The notes below the pieces were generated by a model. That model was not told where the DNA came from, searched no databases, and saw only the letters and a list, made by a program, of their open reading frames with translations. DNA of 64,000 nt from Bog-473 sp963751335. Its GTDB lineage: Bacteria; Actinomycetota; Acidimicrobiia; Acidimicrobiales; RAAP-2. Within the stretch, counting starts at the first letter, position 1. Every line of letters begins with the position of its first letter. Shown piece by piece: positions 1 to 7,449 of the stretch. The stretch lies in assembly GCA_963751335.1 (NCBI GenBank), contig CAVVUB010000004.1:372001-436000 (forward strand), given 5' to 3'. Both the position numbers and the translations under genes were made by a program.

Positions 1-100
1 GGCGGACGCCGGTGCCACCGACTTCGTCGCCTCGGTGGTGGGGGACCGGGACGAGCGCGCCCGGGCTTTTTCGCTCTTGAGCGAGATCGTCCGGTCCTGA
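1..100 (+). CDS. C-terminal end of a luciferase-like (LLM-class) oxidoreductase, partial
   Basis: Only the last 32 codons lie in the window; the frame starts at base 2 and ends with TGA at 98-100. The tail reads AGATDFVASVVGDRDERAR and then a short helix. This resembles the C-terminal AGvTDFva...GD motif of LLM-class F420-dependent oxidoreductases, where it closes the TIM barrel. The start and catalytic core are outside the window, so family assignment rests on this tail alone. Confidence 0.45.
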   Translation, partial: ADAGATDFVASVVGDRDERARAFSLLSEIVRS

Positions 101-123
101 CGACCCGGGACGATGGTCCAAGG

Positions 124-723
124 TCAGCGCTCGAGCTTGGTGAACTTGTACTCGTTCAGGTCGGGCTGGGAGTCGAAGAGTGACAGCACGCCCTCGATGG
201 TGTGCCGGGCCAGGACGACGTCACCCTCCGGCCGGCTCATCAAGCGCACGAACGCGGCCCGGCCGTCGATGACGAAGGTGGGAACCCCGAAGACGTCCCA
301 TTCGGTGACCGCCTGTTCGTGGGCTTTGCGGATCACCTCGATGGGCGTTCCCGTGTGCACCTCGGCCAGCACCTTGTCGCCGGGGACACCGGCTCTCTCG
401 AGTGCGTCGGCCACGACCCGCTCGTCTCGCAGGTCGAGCCCCTGGTCATGGCGAGCGGCGAACAGGGCCCGGTGCGCGTCGAGGAAGAGCTCGGGGTACT
501 GGTCCCGCACGACCACCCCGGCGGCCAGAGCGGTGAGGTCGTGGGCCTTGGCCGGGTCCTCCCAGACGGGCACGCCGCCCTCGGGCACGTGGGTCTGGGT
601 CAGCGAGAAGGGCAGGAAGGTCACGTCCCAGTCGGCGCCGTCGGCCAGCGCGTCGATCAGATGCTCGTGCGCGTTGCGGGCAAACGGACAGCGGTAGTCC
701 CAGGTCACGGAGAAAGGTTTCAT
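124..723 (-). CDS. DsbA-family thioredoxin-fold oxidoreductase
   Basis: A 199-residue protein with the DsbA/2-hydroxychromene-2-carboxylate isomerase architecture. It has an N-terminal beta strand, a DYRCPFA active-site segment at residues 9-15, a long helical insertion, and FGVPTF with the cis-proline at about 148. Only one active-site cysteine (Cys12) is present instead of CxxC, which in this superfamily fits glutathione- or mycothiol-S-transferase/isomerase-like or nitroreductase activity rather than disulfide exchange. No signal peptide is visible, so it is probably cytoplasmic. The ATG overlaps the TGA of the upstream PAP2 gene (ATGA), implying translational coupling. The exact substrate is unknown. 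Confidence 0.8.
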   Translation of the reverse strand: MKPFSVTWDYRCPFARNAHEHLIDALADGADWDVTFLPFSLTQTHVPEGGVPVWEDPAKAHDLTALAAGVVVRDQYPELFLDAHRALFAARHDQGLDLRDERVVADALERAGVPGDKVLAEVHTGTPIEVIRKAHEQAVTEWDVFGVPTFVIDGRAAFVRLMSRPEGDVVLARHTIEGVLSLFDSQPDLNEYKFTKLER

Positions 724-1331
724 ACCCTCTTCAACACGACGCCGTTTCGGGCCATTCCCTTTTCCTTCCTGGGTCGGCCGCGCCGGGTCCGCCTGGTCCC
801 CGGCGTGATGGCGTTGACGATCGGCCGCAACCCCAGTCCGAGCACCGATCCGATGGCGGCGCCCCCGATGACATCGGTGGGGTGATGGGCCCGCAGGTGG
901 ACCCTGCTGGCGGCAACGGCGGTGGCGAATCCCACATTGGCCACCGTCTGCCGGTCGGAGTCCGCCAGCACGAAGGCCGTGCAGAAGGCGGCCAGCGTGT
1001 GGCCGCTCGGGAAGCTGGTGCTCGTCGGTGTGCGCACCGTGGCCTCCAGATGGTCCTCCGGGCGCTCGCGGGCGACCGCCGCCTTCACGATTCGGCTGAC
1101 GATGAGGGACGAGAACCCCGCCGTGGCCAGAGCGAAGACGGCCCGACGGCGGTTCGGGCCGCGTCGGCGGGCCTTCAGCAGGGCCAGCGCCACCCAGATC
1201 AACCCGTAGTCGGCCAGATTTGAGACGACGGCCGCCGTGTTGTCGACCTGCGGATGGCCGCGCAGTGGCTCGAAGGCGGCGTCCACGGCGTCGTCGATGG
1301 CGCTCAGGTCGATCGTGCTCACCGAGGCCAT
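720..1331 (-). CDS. PAP2-family membrane phosphatase
   Basis: A 203-residue integral membrane protein carrying the three PAP2 phosphatase signatures in order: KAAVARERP (Kx6RP), SFPSGHT (PSGH) and SRVHLRAHHPTD (SRx5Hx3D). Enzymes of this family hydrolyse lipid phosphates such as phosphatidic acid or undecaprenyl diphosphate at the membrane. I chose the ATG at 1331 (MASVST); a longer reading frame upstream would run into the preceding nuclease gene and has unlikely composition. It begins one base after the stop of the upstream nuclease gene and overlaps the DsbA-like gene, so the three form one operon. Confidence 0.85.
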   Translation of the reverse strand: MASVSTIDLSAIDDAVDAAFEPLRGHPQVDNTAAVVSNLADYGLIWVALALLKARRRGPNRRRAVFALATAGFSSLIVSRIVKAAVARERPEDHLEATVRTPTSTSFPSGHTLAAFCTAFVLADSDRQTVANVGFATAVAASRVHLRAHHPTDVIGGAAIGSVLGLGLRPIVNAITPGTRRTRRGRPRKEKGMARNGVVLKRV

Positions 1332-1332
1332 G

Positions 1333-2107
1333 TCAGGCGGCGGCGAAGGCCGGGCACGAGGGCTTGAACGCGCAGTGGTCGCACAGAGGCCCCACTTGAG
1401 GACGGAAGTCCTCGGCGTCACAGGCCCGCGTGATGGCGGTCCAGACCGCGGCGGTCCGTCGCCGCTGCCCGCGGATGGTCTGTTCCGTGGCGGCACTCGA
1501 GATGGCCACGGGCTCGCGCAGGTGCAGGAGCCTGACCTCTGAGGGAGGCTTGCCCGAACGCGCTCTCACAGAGCAGGGCGTAGGTCTGCACGCCGGTCAG
1601 GCTGCCTCGCTCGTAGCGCTCGGACGGCGCCCGCCCGGTCTTGTAGTCGACGACGACCAGGCTGCCGTCGGGCGCCAGGTCGAGGCGGTCGATCTTGCCG
1701 CGCAGGCACATGCCGTCGACGTGCATCTCGACCCCCAGCTCCACTCCGACGGCGCGTACCTCGTTCGGGTCCTCGAGGGTCAGATAGTTCTCGACGAGCG
1801 TCCGGGCGTCGGCCAGGAAGGACTCGCTCTCCTCGGACCCGAGCCCGAGTTGCGCGAACTCCTCGTCGTCCTGGAACTCGAACCAGGCCTGCTTCAGTTC
1901 GCTCGCTGCGGCCGCCGCGGAACGGGCGCCGGCCGGATGGTTCCAGATCAGTCCCTCCAGTGCCGAGTGGACCAGCGTGCCCTTCACCGCGGAGGGCGAC
2001 GGCGGCTCGGGCAGCCGCTCGATCTGCGAGAAACGGAAGGCCATCGGGCAGTTGGTGAAGGCGGTGACCTTCGATGGCGTCAGGGTGCGGGGGAGTTCGA
2101 GCGCCAT
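1333..2107 (-). pseudogene. RecB-family PD-(D/E)XK nuclease with Fe-S cysteines, interrupted by one frameshift
   Basis: The frame from ATG 2107 encodes a RecB/Cas4-like nuclease: TNCPMAF (first cluster Cys), GTLVHSALE (motif-I His), GKIDRLDL and VVVDYKTG (catalytic D and D-x-K). It then runs out of frame near 1554. The continuation in the next frame, from KPPSEVRLL to CDHCAFKPSCP, supplies the last three cysteines of a 4Fe-4S staple. Removing one base from the CCC run at 1553-1555 (plus strand) joins the two parts into about 257 residues ending TGA at 1333. Such nucleases act as single-strand exonucleases in repair. The break may be real or a homopolymer error; each half alone lacks an essential element. 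Confidence 0.75.
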
Positions 2108-2187
2108 GTCGTTTCAGCCTACGGCCGTCTCCACGGCCGACGGCACATGCTCCTGGTAGAACTGGAGCCGAATGGCACCCCGGGATC

Positions 2188-2457
2188 GTGGCTGACCTCC
2201 GCCGAACCGCGAAGTGGGCCGGATTGCAGCCCGGAGACCCGGTTCGGGTCGAGGGCACCCGGTTGCGCGGGGCGGCGTGGCGATTCGTGGCCCATGTGAC
2301 CAACGGGGAGACCGGTGAGCAATGGGTCGAGGTAGTCGGTGGCCGTGCAGGTGACCGGGCGGTCCGCTCGTTCCGACCCGACCAGCTCTATGCCGTCGCG
2401 GCTCGTCCCGGCCGGGACCCTTCGTTGGCCGACGCCCCCGGCCTTCCCCTGGACTAG
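2188..2457 (+). CDS. Small conserved actinobacterial protein (DUF7246-like)
   Basis: An 89-residue protein from GTG 2188. It contains PGDPVRVEGTRLRGAAWRF, FVAHVTN, EQWVEVVGG and VRSFRPDQLYAV, a beta-rich pattern I associate with a family of small uncharacterised actinobacterial proteins. No membrane segment or signal peptide is visible. A GGAG lies about 20 bases before the GTG, farther than usual, so the start is uncertain. The following GNAT gene begins four bases after its stop, suggesting co-transcription. Function unknown. Confidence 0.55.
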   Translation: MADLRRTAKWAGLQPGDPVRVEGTRLRGAAWRFVAHVTNGETGEQWVEVVGGRAGDRAVRSFRPDQLYAVAARPGRDPSLADAPGLPLD

Positions 2458-2461
2458 CCCG

Positions 2462-3019
2462 ATGCCACCGTCCGTGATCCCCACGCTCACCACCGACCGC
2501 CTCGTCCTGCGCCCGTTCACCGACGGTGACCTCGAGGCGCTGATCCCCCTGCACGCCGAAGAGTCCTTCTGGTGGTACCCGCTGCGGCGGGGCATGACGG
2601 CCGAAGAGAGCGCAACCTTCCTCGAGCGGGTGATCTCTCGCTACGAGGCCGACGGGTTCGGGCTCGAGGCCGTGATCGAGCGCTCGACCGGCCACCTCAT
2701 CGGGTGGGCCGGCCTGGCCGTTCCGCACTTCTTGCCCGAGGTGCTCCCGTCGGTCGAGGTGGGTTGGCGCCTCGGCTCGGCGGCCCGCGGCCGAGGGCTG
2801 GCCACCGAGGCCGGCGCGGCCGCCGTGCGCTACGGCTTCACCGACGGTGGGCTGAATCGGATCGTCAGCATCTATGAACCCGAGAACGTGCCTTCGGGCA
2901 AGGTCATGGAGCATCTGGGGTTCACGCGCTTCTTGACCACGCACGGGCCAGACGGCGAGCTGCTCGACGTCACCGAGCTCACCCGCGATCGATGGGAGGC
3001 GCTGGGCCCCCATGGGTGA
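2462..3019 (+). CDS. GNAT N-acetyltransferase, RimJ/RimL type
   Basis: A 185-residue GNAT. The N-terminus TLTTDRLVLRPFTDGDLEAL is typical of the RimJ/RimL branch (Acetyltransf_3). The acetyl-CoA binding motif A is present as VGWRLGSAARGRGLATEAG, followed by NRIVSIYEPENVPSGKVMEHLGF. Members acetylate protein N-termini or small amines using acetyl-CoA; the substrate here cannot be told. The stop overlaps the start of the thioesterase gene by eight bases, so both are probably translated from one mRNA. Confidence 0.85.
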   Translation: MPPSVIPTLTTDRLVLRPFTDGDLEALIPLHAEESFWWYPLRRGMTAEESATFLERVISRYEADGFGLEAVIERSTGHLIGWAGLAVPHFLPEVLPSVEVGWRLGSAARGRGLATEAGAAAVRYGFTDGGLNRIVSIYEPENVPSGKVMEHLGFTRFLTTHGPDGELLDVTELTRDRWEALGPHG

Positions 3020-3863
3020 CCTCGCACTCCAGACGTCGGTTGAGCCGGCGGGCGAGGGGAGCTATCGCGCGATCGTGCACCAGGACTGGGAGATCTGGGG
3101 GCCATGCGGCGGGTACGTCGCTGCCATCGCGCTGCGGGCCGCTGGGGCCGAGAGCCCGTTCGCCCGTCCGGCCAGCTTCTTCTGCCACTACCTCTCGGTG
3201 GCCGCGTTCGCGCCGGTGGACCTCGTGGTCACGCCGCTCCGGTCCGGGCGCACGGTGCTGGCCCAGCGAGTCGAAATGAGACAGGACGGCCGGGCCGTGC
3301 TCGAGGCCATGGTGTGGTCCGTCGGGCAGGTCGAGGGCCTCGAGCACGTCGACCTCACGCCGCCGGCGGTGAGCGGTCCGGCGGACACGTCGCCGTGGAC
3401 TGACCGCCGACCCGACGCGGACGCGGCCGAGAGCAGGGACGACGACCGGCGGCCCTATGCGTTCTGGGACAACTTCGAACAACGACCCATTGACTGGTCG
3501 GCGACCTGGCCACCGCCCGGACCGCTGCCGCCCACCTGGCGCACCTGGGTCCGCTACAAACAGGGCGACCGTGAAAAAGAGGATGCCTGGGTGGGCGCCG
3601 CCCGCCATCTCGTCGTGCTCGACGTCGGGAGCTGGCCGGCCGGCTCGCGGCCGCACGCTCATGCCGACCCGCCCTTCATCGCGCCCAGCCTCGATCTCTA
3701 CGCCGCCTTCCAGGATCCGACGAGCGAATCCGAGTGGGTGCTGATCGACGCGCACTCTCCGGTGGCCCAGGCGGGACTGCTCTCCTGGACGGGGCGCGTC
3801 TGGTCGGAGGAGCGCACATTGTTGGCCGCCGGCGGCGGCCAGGCGATCTTCCGCCACACCTGA
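3012..3863 (+). CDS. Acyl-CoA thioesterase-like double hot-dog protein
   Basis: A 283-residue protein starting with ATG inside the end of the GNAT gene. The N-terminal part has WEIWGPCGGYVAAIALRAA, followed by the hot-dog strand FFCHYLSVAAFAPVDLVV. The C-terminal half contains FIAPSLDLYAAFQD and a second hot-dog pattern. This is the TesB/4HBT_3 tandem layout, whose members cleave acyl-CoA to free acid and CoA. It sits convergent to an acyl-CoA dehydrogenase, which fits a fatty-acyl metabolism setting. Substrate chain length is not readable from sequence. Confidence 0.75.
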   Translation: MGDLALQTSVEPAGEGSYRAIVHQDWEIWGPCGGYVAAIALRAAGAESPFARPASFFCHYLSVAAFAPVDLVVTPLRSGRTVLAQRVEMRQDGRAVLEAMVWSVGQVEGLEHVDLTPPAVSGPADTSPWTDRRPDADAAESRDDDRRPYAFWDNFEQRPIDWSATWPPPGPLPPTWRTWVRYKQGDREKEDAWVGAARHLVVLDVGSWPAGSRPHAHADPPFIAPSLDLYAAFQDPTSESEWVLIDAHSPVAQAGLLSWTGRVWSEERTLLAAGGGQAIFRHT

Positions 3864-3884
3864 CGCCGGGGCGTCGTGGGCCCG

Positions 3885-5030
3885 TCAGGCCGTGTAGCCG
3901 TCCAGCCGGGCCAGGATGCGCAGCATCACCTCGTCCGCTCCCGCACCGATGGAGTCGAGCCGGGTGTCTCGGAAGTAGCGGGAGGTCCAGTTTTCGTCCA
4001 TGTAACCCACACCGCCGTGGAACTGCACCGCCACGTCGGCCACCTCGCGCTGGAGTCGCGAGCCGAGCAGCTTGCCAATGGTGGCGAAACGCGTCGCATC
4101 CTCGCCGCGCACGACGGCATCGGCCGTGGTGCGCGCGTACTGCTTGAGCACGTCGTGGCGGGCCGAGAGCTCCGCCAGCACGAACTGCAGGTGCTGGTTG
4201 GCCAGCAAGGGTGCTCCGAAGGCCCGGCGTTCTCGCAGGTACGTCTTGGTGCGCTCGAGGGCCAGCGCAATGGAGCCGACCTGCTTGTAGAAGGTGATGA
4301 GCCGCTCGGCCTGGAACTGCGCCATCTGGTGCTGGAAGCCCCGGCCGACTTCACCGATCGTGTTGGCTACCGGTACGCGGACGTCGCTGAAGGACAGTTC
4401 TGCCGTGTCGCTCGACCACATGCCGAGCTTCTCCAGCTTGCGCGACACGGCGACGCCGCCGAGCGACGTCGGCACCACGATGAGTGACATGCCCTGAGAC
4501 CCGGGATCGTCGGAGGTGCGGGCCAAGAGGCAGAGCCAGTCCGCCTGGGTGCCGTTCGTGATGAAGAGCTTCGAACCGTTGATGACCCACTCGTCGCCGT
4601 CGCGCACGGCCCGGGTGCGGATGCCGGCCACGTCGCTGCCGGCGTCGGGCTCGGTCACGGCGATGGAGGTCACGGCCTCGCCCCTTATGGCCGGCGCGAG
4701 GTAGGCCTCCTTGAGCTCGGGCGAGCCGTACCGCGCCAGGGCGGGGGTGGCCATCGACATCTGCACGGCCATGGCCATGGGGACGCCGCCGCAGCTGATC
4801 CGTCCCATCTCCTCGCCGGCGATCAAGGTGTACGTGTGGTCGGCGCCCATACCGCCGTACGCCTCGTCGTACTCGAGGCCGAAGAGACCGACCGACGCCA
4901 GTTTGGGGAAGAGCTCGTGGGCCGGGAACGTGCGGGCCGCCTCCCACTCGTCGACGTGCGGCTCGATCTCATGGTCGAACAGGTCCCGCAGCGTCTTGCG
5001 GAAGAGCTCGTGCTCGTCGGTCTCGATCAC
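3885..5030 (-). CDS. Acyl-CoA dehydrogenase
   Basis: A 381-residue FAD acyl-CoA dehydrogenase of usual length. Visible are the N-terminal helical domain, FAD-contacting AVTEPDAGSDVAGIRTRA, WVINGSKLFITNGTQAD, the QVSL-like helix region, and the C-terminal VQFHGGVGYMDENW with YFRDTRL and GADEVMLRI. The Glu of that last motif is at the usual catalytic-base position. It oxidises acyl-CoA to 2-enoyl-CoA and passes electrons to ETF. It is divergently placed 62 bases from an enoyl-CoA hydratase/carboxylase operon, matching AtuD (citronellyl-CoA) or LiuA (isovaleryl-CoA) in related pathways; which one is not decided. Confidence 0.9.
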   Translation of the reverse strand: MIETDEHELFRKTLRDLFDHEIEPHVDEWEAARTFPAHELFPKLASVGLFGLEYDEAYGGMGADHTYTLIAGEEMGRISCGGVPMAMAVQMSMATPALARYGSPELKEAYLAPAIRGEAVTSIAVTEPDAGSDVAGIRTRAVRDGDEWVINGSKLFITNGTQADWLCLLARTSDDPGSQGMSLIVVPTSLGGVAVSRKLEKLGMWSSDTAELSFSDVRVPVANTIGEVGRGFQHQMAQFQAERLITFYKQVGSIALALERTKTYLRERRAFGAPLLANQHLQFVLAELSARHDVLKQYARTTADAVVRGEDATRFATIGKLLGSRLQREVADVAVQFHGGVGYMDENWTSRYFRDTRLDSIGAGADEVMLRILARLDGYTA

Positions 5031-5092
5031 CGACCGAACGCTATCCGCGAATTTTCATTCTCCGAGGAGCGGCGCACGTACACTGCGCAACC

Positions 5093-5854
5093 GTGACGGA
5101 GGCGCTGGTCGATGTGCAGCACGGCGACGGCATCCGGACCCTGACGCTGGACTCGCCCGCGAATCGCAACGCCCTCTCGATTCGCCTGCTCGGGCAGCTG
5201 GCCCAGGCGTTGCATGAAGCAACCGCAGACGCTGAGGTACGTGCCGTGGTGCTGACCGGGACAGGCACGGTCTTTTGTTCCGGCGCCGACCTGTCCGAGC
5301 GGGGCTCGGGTGCACCCAACCGCATGCCCGAGATCCTCACCACCATGGTGGACAGCCCGGTGCCGGTACTCGTGCGGGTCAACGGGCACACGCGTGCCGG
5401 CGGGATCGGGCTGATCGCCGCGGCGGACATCGCCGTGGCGGCGGAGGCGGCGACCTTCGCCTTCACCGAGGTTCGCGTCGGCGTGGCACCGGCGATGATC
5501 TTGGTGCCCGCCCTGCGCGTCATGGACCGGCGCTTCCTGTCCCGGATGGTCCTGACCGGCGAGCGCTTCGATGCGGGCCAGGCGGCAGCCGCCGGTTTGC
5601 TCTCGGCCGTGGTCGAGGATGACGCCGCGCTCGACGCCTGGGTGGCCGAACAGACCGTTGCCCTGCGCAAGTCGGCACCGGGCGCTGTTCGCGCCACCAA
5701 GGAGTTGCTCCGTGCGCTGCCGGCGCAGGGCTGGTCCGACGGGCTCGAGGCCGCCGCCTCCACCTCGGCCGAGCTTTTCGCCGGACCCGAAGCGACCGAG
5801 GGCATGGCGGCCTTCCTCGAGAAGCGCCGTCCGGCTTGGGACACCACGTCGTGA
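5093..5854 (+). CDS. Enoyl-CoA hydratase/isomerase family protein
   Basis: A 253-residue crotonase-fold protein from GTG 5093. The oxyanion-hole segments are VFCSGADL and RAGGIGLIAAADIAVA, and FTEVRVGVAPAMI follows. The C-terminus contains the usual trimerisation helices. It would hydrate the enoyl-CoA made upstream or downstream in the pathway. Its TGA overlaps the GTG of the carboxyltransferase gene (GTGA), so it is the first gene of a tightly coupled four-gene operon. In atu or liu clusters this position corresponds to AtuE or LiuC-type hydratases. Confidence 0.88.
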   Translation: MTEALVDVQHGDGIRTLTLDSPANRNALSIRLLGQLAQALHEATADAEVRAVVLTGTGTVFCSGADLSERGSGAPNRMPEILTTMVDSPVPVLVRVNGHTRAGGIGLIAAADIAVAAEAATFAFTEVRVGVAPAMILVPALRVMDRRFLSRMVLTGERFDAGQAAAAGLLSAVVEDDAALDAWVAEQTVALRKSAPGAVRATKELLRALPAQGWSDGLEAAASTSAELFAGPEATEGMAAFLEKRRPAWDTTS

Positions 5855-7449
5855 GCACGGCCATCCGGACGCGGCTCTCCGTCACGAGCGAGGAATTCCA
5901 GGCCAACGCGCGCGCCATGGCGACCCGGGCTCGCGAGGTGCGCGCTCTCCACGACGATGTGCTGGCCGGCGGCGGAGCGCAGTACGTCGAGCGCCACCGG
6001 GCTCGAGGCAAGATGATGGTGCGCGAGCGCGTCGAAGCGCTCGTCGACCCGGGCACGCCCGTGCTCGAGCTCTGCCCGCTGGCCGGGCTGCACACCGGAG
6101 ATCCCGTCGGCGGCGGGGTCGTGGTCGCGCTGATCGAGATCGCCCGGACCCAGTGCCTCGTCATCGCCAACGACCCGACCGTGCGGGGAGGGACGACCAG
6201 CCCCACCACCATCCGCAAGCTGCTGCGTGCCATGGACGTGGCCGAGGAGAACCGTCTCCCGCTGCTGTTGCTCGTCGAATCGGGAGGGGCCGATTTGCCC
6301 CGCCAGGCCGACATCTTCGTCCCCGGCGGCGAGCAGTTCCGGCGGCTCACCCAGCTCTCGGCTCAGGGGATCCCGACCGTGTGCGTGGTGTTCGGATCGT
6401 CGACCGCCGGCGGGGCCTACCTGCCCGGGATGAGCGATTACACGGTCATGGTCGAGGACCGGGCTCGCGTCTTTCTCGGTGGACCGCCGCTGGTGAAGAT
6501 GGCCATCGGCGAGGAGGCGGACGAGGAGGAGCTCGGCGGGGCTCGCATGCACGCGCGCGTCTCGGGGTTGTGCGACTACCTGGCCCGGGACGAAGCCGAC
6601 GCGCTGCGGATCGCCCGTGGCATTGTCTCCCATCTGCATTGGCGGCGCGAAGGTCCGGGGTCACTCGGACCGGTGGAGGAGCCGCTCTACCCGCCAGAGG
6701 AATTGCTCGGCATTGCGTCGGTGGACGTGCGGGTCCCCTTCGAGGTGCGCGAGATCCTGGCCCGTGTGGTCGACGGATCCCGATTCGAGGAGTTCAAGGA
6801 GTCCTACGGAGCCCAGCTCGTCTGCGGCTGGGCCTCCATCGGTGGCTATCCGATCGGCGTCGTGGCCAACAACGGGATCCTCTTCTCACCCGAGGCGCAG
6901 AAGGGGGCCCAATTCATCGCCCTCTGCAATCGCACGGACACGCCGATCCTGTTCGTGCAGAACATCACCGGCTTCATGGTGGGGACGCGCTACGAGCAGG
7001 GCGGCATCATCAAGGACGGGGCCAAACTGATCAACGCCGTCTCGAACTCGACGGTGCCCCATCTCACCCTGATGGTCGGCGCGAGCTACGGAGCGGGGAA
7101 CTACGCCATGGCTGGGCGGGCCTACGACCCTCGCTTCATCTTCACCTGGCCGAACCACCGCATCGCCGTCATGGGTCCCAAGCAGCTGGCCGGGGTGCTC
7201 TCCATCGTTCGGCGCAACGCCGCCGAGGCGGCGGGCCGGCCCTTCGACGAGGCGGCCGACGAGGAGCTGCGTGCCGCCACCGAGCAACAGATCGAAGAGG
7301 AGTCGACCGCGCAGTACGCCACCGGGCGACTGTGGGACGACGGCATCATCGACCCGCGACACACCCGGACCGTGTTGGCGATCGCCTTGACCGCAGTGCA
7401 CTCGGCGCCCGTGCGCGGCACCGCCGTCTTCGGGGTGGTGCGTCACTGA
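5851..7449 (+). CDS. Acyl-CoA carboxylase beta subunit (carboxyltransferase)
   Basis: A 532-residue carboxyltransferase with the paired N and C crotonase-like halves of the acetyl/propionyl/methylcrotonyl/geranyl-CoA carboxylase family. Landmarks are RHRARGKMMVRERVEALVDP, LLVESGGADLPRQ, VFGSSTAGGAYLPGMSDY, then NNGILFSPEAQKGAQFI, FVQNITGFMVG and SYGAGNYAMAGRAYDPRF. SGGADLPRQ and the NITGFMVG loop resemble methylcrotonyl/geranyl-CoA carboxylases more than propionyl-CoA carboxylases. I start at GTG 5851, which overlaps the hydratase stop; an earlier TTG lacks support. It transfers the carboxyl group from biotin to the acyl-CoA, with the next gene as partner. Confidence 0.9.
   Translation: MSTAIRTRLSVTSEEFQANARAMATRAREVRALHDDVLAGGGAQYVERHRARGKMMVRERVEALVDPGTPVLELCPLAGLHTGDPVGGGVVVALIEIARTQCLVIANDPTVRGGTTSPTTIRKLLRAMDVAEENRLPLLLLVESGGADLPRQADIFVPGGEQFRRLTQLSAQGIPTVCVVFGSSTAGGAYLPGMSDYTVMVEDRARVFLGGPPLVKMAIGEEADEEELGGARMHARVSGLCDYLARDEADALRIARGIVSHLHWRREGPGSLGPVEEPLYPPEELLGIASVDVRVPFEVREILARVVDGSRFEEFKESYGAQLVCGWASIGGYPIGVVANNGILFSPEAQKGAQFIALCNRTDTPILFVQNITGFMVGTRYEQGGIIKDGAKLINAVSNSTVPHLTLMVGASYGAGNYAMAGRAYDPRFIFTWPNHRIAVMGPKQLAGVLSIVRRNAAEAAGRPFDEAADEELRAATEQQIEEESTAQYATGRLWDDGIIDPRHTRTVLAIALTAVHSAPVRGTAVFGVVRH

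Noticed and set aside
1333..2107. Programmed ribosomal frameshift in the RecB-like gene
   Set aside because: No slippery heptamer with a following structure is seen, and many unrelated genes in the window show similar single-base breaks.
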